Shown: positions 38,527 through 47,026, numbered from the stretch's first letter. The stretch: DNA of 64,000 bases from Aquibaculum arenosum (GCF_029222965.1 NZ_JARHUD010000003.1:248001-312000); one strand, 5' to 3'. The notes: generated by a model not told the origin, from the sequence alone. Made by a program: numbers and translations.

Positions 38527-40266
38527 TCAGGCGACCCGGTCGCCCTTGCGCACCTTGGCGGCGCGGTTGTCGACGCCCGGCAGCATCTTGGCCGGGTCGC
38601 GGGTGACGACCACGTCGAGAATGGTGGGCCGACCCTTCTCCGCAAGCGCCGTCTTCAGGGCGTCCTGCAGCGCTTCCGGATCCTCCACGCGGATGCCCTT
38701 GCAGCCCAGTGCTTCGGCCACCTTGGCGTAGTCGGTTTCCGCCAGGTCGCTCGACTGATAGGCGCCCTCGCCGTACATCAGATGCTGCAGTGCCTTCACA
38801 TAGCCTGAGGCCGCGTTGTTGACGACGATGATGGTGACCGCGAGGCCCAGGCGACGGGCGGTTTCCAGCTCGCCCAGCACCATGTTGAAGCCGCCGTCGC
38901 CGGTCAGCGCCACCACCGGACGCTCGGGTGCTGCCAGCTTGCAGCCCATGGCGCCTGGCAGGCCGTAACCGATGGATGCAAAGCCACGGTCGGGCACGAA
39001 GCCGCGGCCGGGCTGCTTGCTGTCATACAGGAGACCGCCCCAGTGGGCTGCGAAGCCGCCATCGGCAACCAGCAGCGCATCGGCGGGCAGAACCTTGTTG
39101 AGCTCGCCCAGCAGACGGCCCATGGAAACCGGCGTTTCGGTGCTTTCCAGCTTCTCGCGCACCTTTTCGCGCCAGGCGGCCATCTGCTCCACCACCTGGG
39201 TGAGCCAGGGTTCGCGGGCCTCACGGCCACGGCCGCCAATCGCCTGGGCCAGGGCCTCGATTCCGGCCTTGGCATCGCCCCAGAGCGGGACCGTCGGCGC
39301 GTAGCAGCGGCCGATCTCCTCGGCCCAGACCTCGAGGTGGATCAGGGTCTTGCCCGGCGGCGGCACGGTGTAGCGCTTGGTGGCGATTTCGCCCAGCTTG
39401 CAGCCGACGACCAGGAGGCAGTCGCTTTCTTCGATCAGCTTGTTGGCGATTCGATCATAGCGGCCGAAGAGGCCGGCGCTGACCGGGCTGCTGCAAGCCA
39501 CTGCACCCTTGCCACTCATGGTGTGGGCGACCGGGATGCCGGCAGCCTCGGCGAAGGCCTGGAGGCTCTCGGCGGCCTGGGAGAGGTGGACACCACCGCC
39601 GGCCAGGATCAGCGGGCGCTTGGCTTCGATCAGCAGCGCGGCCGCCTTGGCAAGGTCCTCGGCATCAGGGCGGGCTCGCAGCGCCGGGGCCGACTGCCAG
39701 CGGGCGTCGGCGCTCAGCTCCTCGCCCTCGAAGGGGTGGGTATCGTGGCAAACGTCTTCCGGCAGGTCGATGACCACCGGGCCCGGCCGGCCGCTGGTGG
39801 CAACCTGGAAGGCGCGGCGCACCAGTTCGGGCAGGCGCTCGATCTGCTCGACCCGGATGAGTTCCTTGCAGGCCGGGCGCAGGATCTCGGTCTGGCGCGA
39901 TTCCTGGGTCATGTTCTTCCAGGAGTGCGCGCGGTGGCTGTCGCCGATGATCACCACCAGAGGGCTACCGGCATTCAGTGCTTCCACCAGGCCGGTGACC
40001 AGGTTGGTGGCACCCGGGCCCAGCGTCGCGTCGCAGACACCCACCCGGCCGCTAACCTTGGCATAGGCGTCGGCCATGAAGACGCCGCAGCGCTCGTCGT
40101 TGATCAGCGAGTGGGCCAGGCCGAGTCGCCGGGCGGCATCGTAGAAGGGCAGCAGTTGAAAACCGCCCATGCCGAACATGGGGCCCACGCCGTGAGCCTG
40201 CAGCATGCGGGCGAGAACCTCGCCCCCAGTCATCTCGTTATCGCGCGCAGCGACGCCGTCAGTCAT
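38527..40266 (-). CDS. Acetolactate-synthase-like ThDP-dependent enzyme
   Basis: The 579-residue protein has the three-domain fold of the acetolactate synthase/benzoylformate decarboxylase family. The catalytic Glu region is SLINDERCGVFMADAYAKVS, the middle domain has PLILAGGGVHLSQAAE, and the ThDP-binding GDG-N motif is ALTGDGGFNMVLGELETARR followed by VTIIVVNNAAS. It is not a clear match for acetolactate synthase, oxalyl-CoA decarboxylase or sulfoacetaldehyde acetyltransferase (Xsc), so the substrate is unassigned. It probably acts on an alpha-keto or alpha-hydroxyketo acid. It lies 24 bases after dctM and five before the duplicated-domain protein in one operon. Confidence 0.88.
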   Translation of the reverse strand: MTDGVAARDNEMTGGEVLARMLQAHGVGPMFGMGGFQLLPFYDAARRLGLAHSLINDERCGVFMADAYAKVSGRVGVCDATLGPGATNLVTGLVEALNAGSPLVVIIGDSHRAHSWKNMTQESRQTEILRPACKELIRVEQIERLPELVRRAFQVATSGRPGPVVIDLPEDVCHDTHPFEGEELSADARWQSAPALRARPDAEDLAKAAALLIEAKRPLILAGGGVHLSQAAESLQAFAEAAGIPVAHTMSGKGAVACSSPVSAGLFGRYDRIANKLIEESDCLLVVGCKLGEIATKRYTVPPPGKTLIHLEVWAEEIGRCYAPTVPLWGDAKAGIEALAQAIGGRGREAREPWLTQVVEQMAAWREKVREKLESTETPVSMGRLLGELNKVLPADALLVADGGFAAHWGGLLYDSKQPGRGFVPDRGFASIGYGLPGAMGCKLAAPERPVVALTGDGGFNMVLGELETARRLGLAVTIIVVNNAASGYVKALQHLMYGEGAYQSSDLAETDYAKVAEALGCKGIRVEDPEALQDALKTALAEKGRPTILDVVVTRDPAKMLPGVDNRAAKVRKGDRVA

Positions 40267-40290
40267 GAAAAGTTCACTCCAACTTCAGTA

Positions 40291-41592
40291 TCAGGTGATG
40301 CGGTAGCCGAGGACGCGCGGCAGCCAGAGCGCGATCTCGGGGAAGGCAATGATCAGACCCAGGGCCGTGATCATCGACAGCAGGATCCAGCCGACCCAGC
40401 GGAAGGTGCTCTCTATGGGCACCGAGGCCACTTTGGCCGTGACCATGAGATTGACCGCAACGGGCGGCGTGAACTGCCCGATGGCGATGTTCATGGCCAT
40501 GAGAATGCCGAACCAGACAAAGGACCACTCGAAGGCGGTGACGATGGGTATCAGCAGCGGCAGGGTGATCAGATAGATGGACACGCCGTCCAGCACCATG
40601 CCGGCCAGCAACAGCAGACCCATGACCAGCAGCAGGATGATCCACTGGCTGTCGCTGACGGTGAGCAGCGCCTCGGCCGCCAAGCGGAAGGCGCCCATGG
40701 TGGAGCCGGCCCAGGCGAAAATTCCGGCCAGCGAGACGATCAGCATCAAGACCGCGGAAATCTTCGCGCTTTCCACCAGCACCCGGTAGATGTCCCGCCA
40801 GCCCATGGTGCGGTAAAGCACCGTTCCTACCAGCAGGCCGTAGAAGACGGCGACCACGGCGGTTTCCGTCGGCGTGAAGAGGCCGCTGCGCAGGCCACCG
40901 AGGATGATGACCGGGGCCATCAGGCCGGGCAGGGCGTCCCAGAGGCTGGGCCAGAAGGGCGGCCGCTCAGCCACTTCCGCTTCGCCGAAGTTGTTGCGTC
41001 GGCTGAGCATTACGGTGGGGATGGCAACGGCCAGCCCGACCAGCAGGCCCGGGATGACGCCGGCTGCGAAGAGCGCGCGCAGGTCGGTGCCCGGCACCAT
41101 CACCGCATAAACGATCAGCGCGATGGAAGGTGGAATGACGATGGCGGTGGAGGCCGAAGCGGCGATGACGCTGGCGGAGAAGGGCTTGGGATAGCCCGCG
41201 CGCAGCATGGAGGGAATCATCACCGTGGCGACGGCGGCGGCGTCAGCCGGTCCGGAGCCCGACATGCCGCCCATGATGAGGCAGACCAGGATCGCCACCA
41301 GGGCCAGGCCGCCGCGGCGCGGCCCGATGCAGGCCTGGGCGAAGCCGACCAGCCGCCCGGCCACGCCCGAGCGCTCGAAGATCATGCCGGTCAGGATGAA
41401 CAGCGGGATGGCGATCAGCGGATACTTGGCGATGCCGTTGTAGGTGTTGGTGCCCAAGGTCCCCAGGGCGAAAACATCGAGACCAAGGAGAATGCCGACG
41501 GCGCCGCCAACCCCCAGAGCCACCGCAATGGGGGTGCCGATCAGCATCAGGGCCGCAAAGACCAGCAGCAGGGCGAGATTGGCTTCGAACAT
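40291..41592 (-). CDS. dctM: TRAP transporter large permease (DctM)
   Basis: The 433-residue protein is the 12-helix permease of a TRAP transporter. Typical segments are MFEANLALLLVFAALMLIGT, FILTGMIFERSGVAGRLVGF, GGMSGSGPADAAAVATVMIP and MVLDGVSIYLITLPLLIPI near the end. It imports an organic anion using the sodium gradient together with DctQ and DctP. The start ATG at 41592 is four bases after the dctQ stop; longer in-frame sequence is not family-like. The substrate is not predictable from this subunit. Confidence 0.95.
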   Translation of the reverse strand: MFEANLALLLVFAALMLIGTPIAVALGVGGAVGILLGLDVFALGTLGTNTYNGIAKYPLIAIPLFILTGMIFERSGVAGRLVGFAQACIGPRRGGLALVAILVCLIMGGMSGSGPADAAAVATVMIPSMLRAGYPKPFSASVIAASASTAIVIPPSIALIVYAVMVPGTDLRALFAAGVIPGLLVGLAVAIPTVMLSRRNNFGEAEVAERPPFWPSLWDALPGLMAPVIILGGLRSGLFTPTETAVVAVFYGLLVGTVLYRTMGWRDIYRVLVESAKISAVLMLIVSLAGIFAWAGSTMGAFRLAAEALLTVSDSQWIILLLVMGLLLLAGMVLDGVSIYLITLPLLIPIVTAFEWSFVWFGILMAMNIAIGQFTPPVAVNLMVTAKVASVPIESTFRWVGWILLSMITALGLIIAFPEIALWLPRVLGYRIT

Positions 41593-41596
41593 GGTG

Positions 41597-42139
41597 TTAG
41601 TCCGCTTCCGGCTGATAGCGCTGCGGTCCCGCGCGCAGCCAGGCCCAGGCGCGGCCAAAGAGGCGCAGCAGAATTGCGAGGGTCAGAACCGGAAGCCACA
41701 CGGTGTAGATCCAGGTGGGATATCCCAGGCCCGGCGAAGTCTCGCCCCAGTACCACTCGTCCCAGGTCACCTGGGCGCTGTAGTAGAGAATGAGGGAGAA
41801 GAGGCCGGTGGTGGCCAGCAGCGTGATGACCTCGCAAACCCACTGGATCGGCGCGGTCAGGCGCTTCAGGAAGAAGGATATGCGAATATGCTGGCCGGTC
41901 GCGAAGGCGGCAGACGAGCCGACGAAGGTCATGAATACCAGCAGGAAGACCGAAAACTCTTCGGTGAAGGCAAAAGAGACGTTGGTGGCATAGCGTACCA
42001 CCACATTGCCGAAGGAAATCAGGCAGATCGCGGCCATGGCCGCGGCGCCCAAGCCCTCCTCGATCTTGATCGGGATACGCGTGTGCGCGGCCGGGTCGGC
42101 TGGCTGCGGTTCCGTTTCAGGGGGAATCTGGTCGCTCAT
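41597..42139 (-). CDS. dctQ: TRAP transporter small permease (DctQ)
   Basis: The 180-residue protein has the four transmembrane helices of DctQ subunits, with the conserved FTEEFSVFLLVFMTFVGSS segment in helix 2 and the loop GQHIRISFFLKRL after it. It pairs with DctM in the inner membrane. The ATG at 42139 (MSDQIPPE) is preferred over an in-frame start at 42160. A 69-base spacer with a perfect 30-bp palindrome separates it from dctP upstream. Confidence 0.93.
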   Translation of the reverse strand: MSDQIPPETEPQPADPAAHTRIPIKIEEGLGAAAMAAICLISFGNVVVRYATNVSFAFTEEFSVFLLVFMTFVGSSAAFATGQHIRISFFLKRLTAPIQWVCEVITLLATTGLFSLILYYSAQVTWDEWYWGETSPGLGYPTWIYTVWLPVLTLAILLRLFGRAWAWLRAGPQRYQPEAD

Positions 42140-42166
42140 GAGGCAGCTCGCTTTGGCCACAGAAAC

Positions 42167-42196
42167 AACCCCACCGCCGGCGCCGGCGGTGGGGTT
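42167..42196 (-). terminator. 30-bp perfect palindrome between dctP and dctQ
   Basis: Fourteen-base GC-rich arms (42167-42180 and 42183-42196) flank a central CG, so the whole 30 bases are self-complementary. It starts 12 bases after the dctP stop. In minus-strand RNA it is followed by GTTGTTTCT, which is moderately U-rich. It likely acts as a partial terminator or as a 3' stabiliser that raises the amount of binding protein relative to the permeases. Confidence 0.75.
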
Positions 42197-42208
42197 CGCT
42201 TTCGTTAC

Positions 42209-43234
42209 TTACCGATTGGCGACGGACTCTTCGGCCATCTCGACGAGGTCGGCGCCGATGCGCTCACGCCACTCCTCGTAGACCGGACGGGTGGCCTCGA
42301 CGAAGGCCTCACGCTCTTCCTCGGTCAGCTCGACGATGGTCACGCCTTTTTCGCGGATATCATCGATCAGGCTTTGGTCGTCGCCCACCAGGCCCTTGCG
42401 GGCCACGTCAATACCGTGTGCGCCGGCGTCAACCGCAGCCTGGCGTACGATCGCCTGATCTTCCTCGTTGAAGGAGTCCCAGACGTCCTGGTTCACGGCG
42501 AAGATCAGCGGGTCGGCAACATAGTGCCAGAGGGTGACGTAACTCTGCCCCAGCTCATGCATGTTCAGCACATCATACATGCTCATGGGGTTTTCCTGGC
42601 CGTCAACAGCCCCAGTGGTGAGTGCAGGCTGCGCATCGGCCCAGCTCATCTGCGTCGGGTTGGCGCCGAGCGCGGTGAACATGTCGTTGTAGATCGGCGA
42701 GCCGACCACACGCATCTTCAGGCCTTCGAGATCCTCAGGCTTGCGAACCTCGTGCTGAGAGTTCGTGAGTTCGCGGAAACCATTCTCGGCCCAACCCAGC
42801 GGCACTACGCCGTTTTCCTGGACAAGCTCAAAGATGCGCTCGCCCACCGGACCCCCGGTCAGGGCGTCCAAGGCGTCGTAGTCCGGCATCAGGAAGGGCA
42901 TGGAGAAGATGTTCATCTCCACGATTTGCGGCGACCAGTTGATGGTGGAGCCGACTGCCATGTCAATGATGCCACGGCGCAGTGCGGTGAACTCGCGAGT
43001 CTGATCGCCCTGCACGAGCTGTGCGCCGGGATAGACCTGCATCTTGATGCGGCCCTCGGTGCGCTCTTCCACGAGCTCGGCCCAGGTCTCGGCGGCAATG
43101 CCCCAGGGGAAGGGGGCGGGCACCACGGTGGAGATGCGGTACTCGTCCTTGTAATCCTGGGCCATCAGGGGCCCGGCCTGCAGGCCGGCCACAGCGACGA
43201 CGGCTGCAGCCGCCAGATGTTTAAAACGCAGCAT
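42209..43234 (-). CDS. dctP: TRAP transporter substrate-binding protein (DctP)
   Basis: The 341-residue periplasmic protein has a signal peptide (FKHLAAAAVVAVAGLQAGPL, then MAQD) and a DctP-type fold. Recognisable parts are YPGAQLVQGDQTREFTALRR, MAVGSTINWSP, GLKMRVVGSPIYNDMFTALG (with the substrate carboxylate Arg) and TGAVDGQENPMSMYDVLNMHE. TRAP binding proteins of this kind usually bind small carboxylates, sulfonates or similar anions. Hairpins lie on both sides of the gene in the operon, at 43261-43290 and 42167-42196. A good GAGGAA-type ribosome site precedes the ATG at 43234. Confidence 0.95.
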   Translation of the reverse strand: MLRFKHLAAAAVVAVAGLQAGPLMAQDYKDEYRISTVVPAPFPWGIAAETWAELVEERTEGRIKMQVYPGAQLVQGDQTREFTALRRGIIDMAVGSTINWSPQIVEMNIFSMPFLMPDYDALDALTGGPVGERIFELVQENGVVPLGWAENGFRELTNSQHEVRKPEDLEGLKMRVVGSPIYNDMFTALGANPTQMSWADAQPALTTGAVDGQENPMSMYDVLNMHELGQSYVTLWHYVADPLIFAVNQDVWDSFNEEDQAIVRQAAVDAGAHGIDVARKGLVGDDQSLIDDIREKGVTIVELTEEEREAFVEATRPVYEEWRERIGADLVEMAEESVANR

Positions 43235-43260
43235 TGTTTTCCTATTCCTCCCTCGAAGTT

Positions 43261-43290
43261 CGGATGGAGCGCTTTGTTGCGCTCCGTCCG
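43261..43290 (-). other. Intercistronic hairpin between E1 beta and dctP genes
   Basis: Twelve-base arms (43261-43272 and 43279-43290) pair with a single mismatch that is a G-U pair in RNA, around a six-base TTTGTT loop. It directly follows the E1 beta stop and precedes the dctP ribosome site. With the palindrome after dctP it brackets that gene. Confidence 0.65.
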
Positions 43291-43292
43291 GT

Positions 43293-44276
43293 TCACGCGG
43301 CCGCCGGGGTAATCTGCTCCCGGGCTGCCGCAACGATAGCCTCCGCCGTGACCCGAACCCGGGCCTCCAGCGGTGGCGCATAGGACACCGGCACGCGCGG
43401 TGCGCCCAGACGCTTCACGGGTGCCGCCAGGCGCTTGTGTAGCGCCTCGGCTACGCTCGCCGCAATCTCCGCGCCGAATCCGGCGACGGAAACCGCTTCC
43501 TGAACCACCAACAGGCGGCCGGTCTTCTCGACTGAGGCCAGAACCCGGTCGCGATCCCAGGGCCAGAGCGTGCGCAGGTCGATTACCTCGGCCTCGATGC
43601 CTTCGGCAGACAGCGTCTCGGCCGCCTCCAGGCAGGCCCAGCGCTGCGCCGACCAGGTGACCAGTGTCACGTCGCGGCCCTCGCGCACCGTCTCGGCCAC
43701 ACCGAGCGGCGTCAGATGCTCGTCTTCGGGCACCTCGCCTTCCAGTGTCCAGAGGTTCTTGTGTTCGAGATAGACCACGGGGTCGTCGCAGCGGATGGCG
43801 GATTTCAGCAGACCCAGGTTGTCCGCCGGCGTCGCGGGGGCGACCACCACCAGACCGGGGATGTGCACATACCAGGCTTCCAGCGACTGCGAGTGCTGGG
43901 CGGCGGAAGAGCGCCACATGCCCATGGGTTGACGCACCACCAAGGGTACCTTGGTCTGGCCGCCAAACATATAACGAGCCTTGGCCGCCTGGTTGACCAG
44001 TTCGTCCACGGCACAAAGCGCAAAGTCAGAAAAGCGCATCTCCACCACCGGCCGGGTGCCGCTCATGGCGGCGCCGACAGACGCGCCCATGATGCACGCT
44101 TCCGAGATCGGGGCGTCGGAGATACGTGCCGGGCCGAACTCGTCGGCCAGGCTCTTGTACTGGCCGAAGACCCCGCCGCGGCCCAGATCCTCGCCCACGG
44201 CCCAGACCGATGGGTCGCGCCGCATTTCTTCGGCCAGGGCACGCCTGCCGGCTTCGAGATAAGTGATTGCGGCCAT
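43293..44276 (-). CDS. Pyruvate/acetoin dehydrogenase-type E1 beta subunit
   Basis: The 327-residue protein is a transketolase-like E1 beta subunit. It begins ITYLEAGRRALAEEMRRDPS and has the VWAVGEDLGRGGVFGQYKSL segment, RISDAPISEACIMGASVGAA, and the C-terminal transketolase domain with LRTLWPWDRDRVLASVEKTG and VQEAVSVAGFGAEIAASV. It should form an alpha2beta2 ThDP enzyme with the alpha subunit, whose gene overlaps it by one base at an ATGA junction. No E2 lipoyl or E3 gene is in the window, so it either uses subunits encoded elsewhere or works without them. Substrate candidates are acetoin or a 2-oxo acid. Confidence 0.9.
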   Translation of the reverse strand: MAAITYLEAGRRALAEEMRRDPSVWAVGEDLGRGGVFGQYKSLADEFGPARISDAPISEACIMGASVGAAMSGTRPVVEMRFSDFALCAVDELVNQAAKARYMFGGQTKVPLVVRQPMGMWRSSAAQHSQSLEAWYVHIPGLVVVAPATPADNLGLLKSAIRCDDPVVYLEHKNLWTLEGEVPEDEHLTPLGVAETVREGRDVTLVTWSAQRWACLEAAETLSAEGIEAEVIDLRTLWPWDRDRVLASVEKTGRLLVVQEAVSVAGFGAEIAASVAEALHKRLAAPVKRLGAPRVPVSYAPPLEARVRVTAEAIVAAAREQITPAAA

Positions 44277-45292
44277 CAGTATGCCCTCTCCCGCGGGTCG
44301 CCCATATCCTGTACGTCTTCGAAGGCCCTGGCCTCTGCAGGCCAAGGGCTATCCTTCGCGCTCTGGCAGATCTCTTCCATGTCCTGGCGCACTTTTGCAG
44401 CGATCGCATCCAGTTCATCGCTGCCACTGCCACCGTCCTGCAGCAGGGCGGCAACGCGCGCGATCGGATCGGCATCGCGCCACTGTGCCACCTCTTCCGC
44501 GGGGCGATAGGCTGCGGGGTCGACGGCGGTGTGACCGGTCATGCGGTAGGTGCGGCAATGCAGCAGCCGCGGCCCGCCACCGGCGCGGATGGCGGCGATG
44601 GCGTCGCGGGTGGCGCTCTCCAGTGCCAGCAGATCGTTGCCGTCCAGGGTTTCCGCCGGAATGTCCAGGGCTTCCGCACGTGCAGCGGCGCCCGGACCTG
44701 CGGTCATGCTGCTGGTGCGGGTGGTCGCAGCAAAGCCGTTGTCCTCGCAGACAAAGAGCACCGGCAGCTCGAAGACCTTGGCCCAGTTCAGCCCCTCCAG
44801 GAAGGGGCCGCGGTTGATTGCGCCGTCGCCGAACAGGCAGGCGACAATGCGGTCTTCCCCGCGCAGCTTGATGGCATGGGCGGCGCCGGCAGCGATGGGA
44901 ATGTTGGCTGAAACCACGCCATTGGCGCCCAACATACCGACCTCGAAGTCGGCGATGTGCATGGAGCCGCCCTTGCCGCCGCAGGTGCCGCCCTCGCGCC
45001 CGAAGAGCTCGCGCATCATGGCCAGTGCGTCGGCGCCTTTGGCGAGCGTGTGCCCGTGCCCGCGGTGGGTGGACAGCATCAGGTCGTCCCGGCGCAACTG
45101 GGCGCAGACTCCGGCCGCCACGGCCTCCTGGCCGATGGAGGGATGGATGGCGCCCAGAACATAGCCTTCCTTCTGGGCCTCGACGGCCAACTCCTCAAAG
45201 GCCCTGATCCGCAGCATCAGTTCGTAGAGGCGCAGCAGGTGCGGCCGGTCCAGGTTGCTGTGCCGTTGCGGCGCAGCGGGGGCAGGGGTCAT
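44276..45292 (-). CDS. Pyruvate/acetoin dehydrogenase-type E1 alpha subunit
   Basis: The 338-residue protein carries the ThDP-binding motif of E1 alpha subunits: CLFGDGAINRGPFLEGLNWA with VLFVCEDNGFAAT as the Mg-binding end. GGKGGSMHIADFEVGMLGAN and ANIPIAAGAAHAIKLRGED are typical of the acetoin/pyruvate dehydrogenase E1 alpha family, and STHRGHGHTLAKGAD carries the conserved His. The start overlaps the IclR stop by four bases and its stop overlaps the E1 beta start, so regulator and both subunits are translationally coupled. Confidence 0.9.
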   Translation of the reverse strand: MTPAPAAPQRHSNLDRPHLLRLYELMLRIRAFEELAVEAQKEGYVLGAIHPSIGQEAVAAGVCAQLRRDDLMLSTHRGHGHTLAKGADALAMMRELFGREGGTCGGKGGSMHIADFEVGMLGANGVVSANIPIAAGAAHAIKLRGEDRIVACLFGDGAINRGPFLEGLNWAKVFELPVLFVCEDNGFAATTRTSSMTAGPGAAARAEALDIPAETLDGNDLLALESATRDAIAAIRAGGGPRLLHCRTYRMTGHTAVDPAAYRPAEEVAQWRDADPIARVAALLQDGGSGSDELDAIAAKVRQDMEEICQSAKDSPWPAEARAFEDVQDMGDPRERAY

Positions 45293-46095
45293 GCCTTATC
45301 GCTCCTTTCGGATAGTTCGCGGGATTGCAGCAGGTCGCCCAGGCTCTCGGCTTCCCGTGTCAGGCGCCGGACGAGGTCGACGATGCGCGTCGGGGTCATG
45401 CGTTCACGGATGGCGGCTATGGACAGCGCGGCCTCGACCTGACCTTCGGAGCCGAACACGGGAACGGCCACCGCGGCCATGGCGCTGACGATGCGCCCGT
45501 CGTTGAGCGCGTGGCCGCTTTTGCGGCTTTGTTCGATCATGGCGCGCAGCGCCGCTGCCTCGAATCCGGAATAGGCAGCGCGGCTTGCCTCATTGCTGGT
45601 GAGGACGCGTTCGATCTCAGCATCCGGCTGAAAGGCCAGCAGTGCCAGGCTGCCCGCGCCAACACCCAGCGGGCGACGGTCGCCCACCGTCAGCGTCAGG
45701 GTGCGGATGGGGAAGGCGCCGGTGCAGCGGTCAATGCAAAGGGCTTCGTCGCCGTCGCGAATGGACAGGAAGACCGTGTCCTCGGTCTCGGCCGCCAGCC
45801 GCAGCAGGGCCGGGCGCGCCAATTCAGTGATCTGGAAGCGGCGCGCCGCACCGCCAAGCGCATAGAGGCCGTAGCCCAGGCGATAGCGCTTGCTTTCGTC
45901 GCAACGGTCCGCGAAGCCGACTTCCACCAGTGCGGTGAGCAGGCGATGCACGGTGGCCTTGCCCAAGCCGCTGCAGGTGGCAACGTCGGACAATCGGCAA
46001 CCAGCCGGCGCGCCCTCGCCCAGGCAGCGCAGAATCGAGGCTGCCCGATCGATGGTCTTGACCGTCGAGGTCTCTTCCGATGCCTGGGTCACCAT
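45289..46095 (-). CDS. IclR family transcriptional regulator
   Basis: The 268-residue protein has the N-terminal winged helix of IclR regulators (VKTIDRAASILRCLGEG, then CSGLGKATVHRLLTALVEVG and GYGLYALGG) and the C-terminal effector domain (ELARPALLRLAAETEDTVFL, then GRIVSAMAAVAVPVFG). It is the first gene of the leftward operon and is coupled to the E1 alpha gene, so it is probably a local regulator responding to the transported substrate. A promoter with an inverted repeat lies upstream at 46154-46205. Confidence 0.94.
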   Translation of the reverse strand: MVTQASEETSTVKTIDRAASILRCLGEGAPAGCRLSDVATCSGLGKATVHRLLTALVEVGFADRCDESKRYRLGYGLYALGGAARRFQITELARPALLRLAAETEDTVFLSIRDGDEALCIDRCTGAFPIRTLTLTVGDRRPLGVGAGSLALLAFQPDAEIERVLTSNEASRAAYSGFEAAALRAMIEQSRKSGHALNDGRIVSAMAAVAVPVFGSEGQVEAALSIAAIRERMTPTRIVDLVRRLTREAESLGDLLQSRELSERSDKA

Positions 46096-46153
46096 GGTGT
46101 CAGGCGCGCTCCCCCTAGATCGCTGCCGCAGAACGATGCTGCTGCTGCGGTTG

Positions 46154-46205
46154 TTCCGTCAAGCGGAATGGCTGGCATTAGTAATTGGAACAAAAGACAG
46201 GTCAA
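46154..46205 (-). promoter_or_regulatory. Putative promoter and operator upstream of iclR-type gene
   Basis: On the minus strand a TTGACC -35 (46200-46205) and an ACTAAT -10 (46177-46182) are separated by 17 bases. Just downstream, at the expected start of transcription, TTCCG and CGGAA (46154-46158 and 46164-46168) form an inverted repeat with a five-base spacer. This could be an IclR-type operator for autoregulation. Both calls come from sequence inspection only. Confidence 0.4.
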
Positions 46206-46311
46206 GACCGCTCGTTGCCGGAACGGCTGCCGCGTGGCATCAACCCTGCGCTGGCCAAGCGCATCGGCGCTGAGCTGGCGCTCCGCTTCAATGGACGAAA
46301 GGAAGACTGGT

Positions 46312-46935
46312 GTGACAGTTCTGCAGGACGCAGACGCCATTGCGAACGATCGGGTCATTGAAGCCGGCGCCCGCCTGGGGGAGAACTTCCGTCCGCGTGC
46401 CACGAGGTTTCTCTTTCTGCGCCATGGGCGCACCAGCGCCAATCACCGGGGCATCATCCAGGGGCACAAGAACGTGCCGCTTGACGAGGTGGGGCGAGCC
46501 CAGGCCCGGGCTGCCGCCGGAGAACTGTGTGCCTCGGCCCTTCGCCCGAAGCGTATCATCGCCAGCGATCTGTCCCGCGCCGCGGAGACCGCCCGGATTG
46601 TTGCCGCGGCCCTGGATCAGCGGGTGGGGGCCTATGATCGCGGTCTGCGCGAACGCAGCTTCGGCCCCATCGAAGGCACCAGCGGGCGGGGCCTGCTGTG
46701 GAGTGGCGACCCGGAAGGGGCGGAGCCGATTGCGGCTTTCGTTGCACGCTGCGCAAAGGCCTTGCAGCGCCATCTTGCGGAGGAAACGGTGCTGATCGTT
46801 GCCCATGGCGGGGTGCTGCGCGCGACGGCGGCGCTGTTGCGACTTCCCCTGACGGAGGTTGACCGCGCCAACGCCGTGCCGCTGCTCTTCCGGAACGAGG
46901 GCGGCTCCTGGAGCCTGGAACGCCTGCGCGCCTGA
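46312..46935 (+). CDS. Histidine phosphatase family protein
   Basis: The 207-residue protein is a phosphoglycerate-mutase-like phosphatase. FLFLRHGRTSANHRGIIQGH carries the catalytic RHG motif, followed by PLDEVGRAQARAAAGEL, IIASDLSRAAETARIV, LRERSFGPIEG with the acid-base Glu, and IVAHGGVLRATAALL with the second His. GTG at 46312 is preferred because AAGGAAG lies seven bases upstream; ATG at 46291 would add seven residues. The substrate is unknown (sugar phosphate or nucleotide derivative). It is divergent from the IclR operon and 91 bases before the HAD gene. Confidence 0.85.
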   Translation: MTVLQDADAIANDRVIEAGARLGENFRPRATRFLFLRHGRTSANHRGIIQGHKNVPLDEVGRAQARAAAGELCASALRPKRIIASDLSRAAETARIVAAALDQRVGAYDRGLRERSFGPIEGTSGRGLLWSGDPEGAEPIAAFVARCAKALQRHLAEETVLIVAHGGVLRATAALLRLPLTEVDRANAVPLLFRNEGGSWSLERLRA

Positions 46936-47026
46936 GCCGTCGGGGCAGAGCCCGTGCAGAGCGCTGCTGCAGTTCCCGAGGGATGGCGTTAGGCTTCGCC
47001 GGAGAACAGGAAGAGGGGGCGAGGCT

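Noticed and set aside
38527-40266. Sulfoacetaldehyde acetyltransferase (Xsc) as identity of the ThDP enzyme
   Set aside because: N-terminal and catalytic-region patterns differ from Xsc, although neighbouring soeABC made this attractive.
39043-41793. Very long open frame on the plus strand opposite the ThDP enzyme and dctM
   Set aside because: Composition is His/Gly/Asp-rich with no domain, and both opposite genes are unmistakable.
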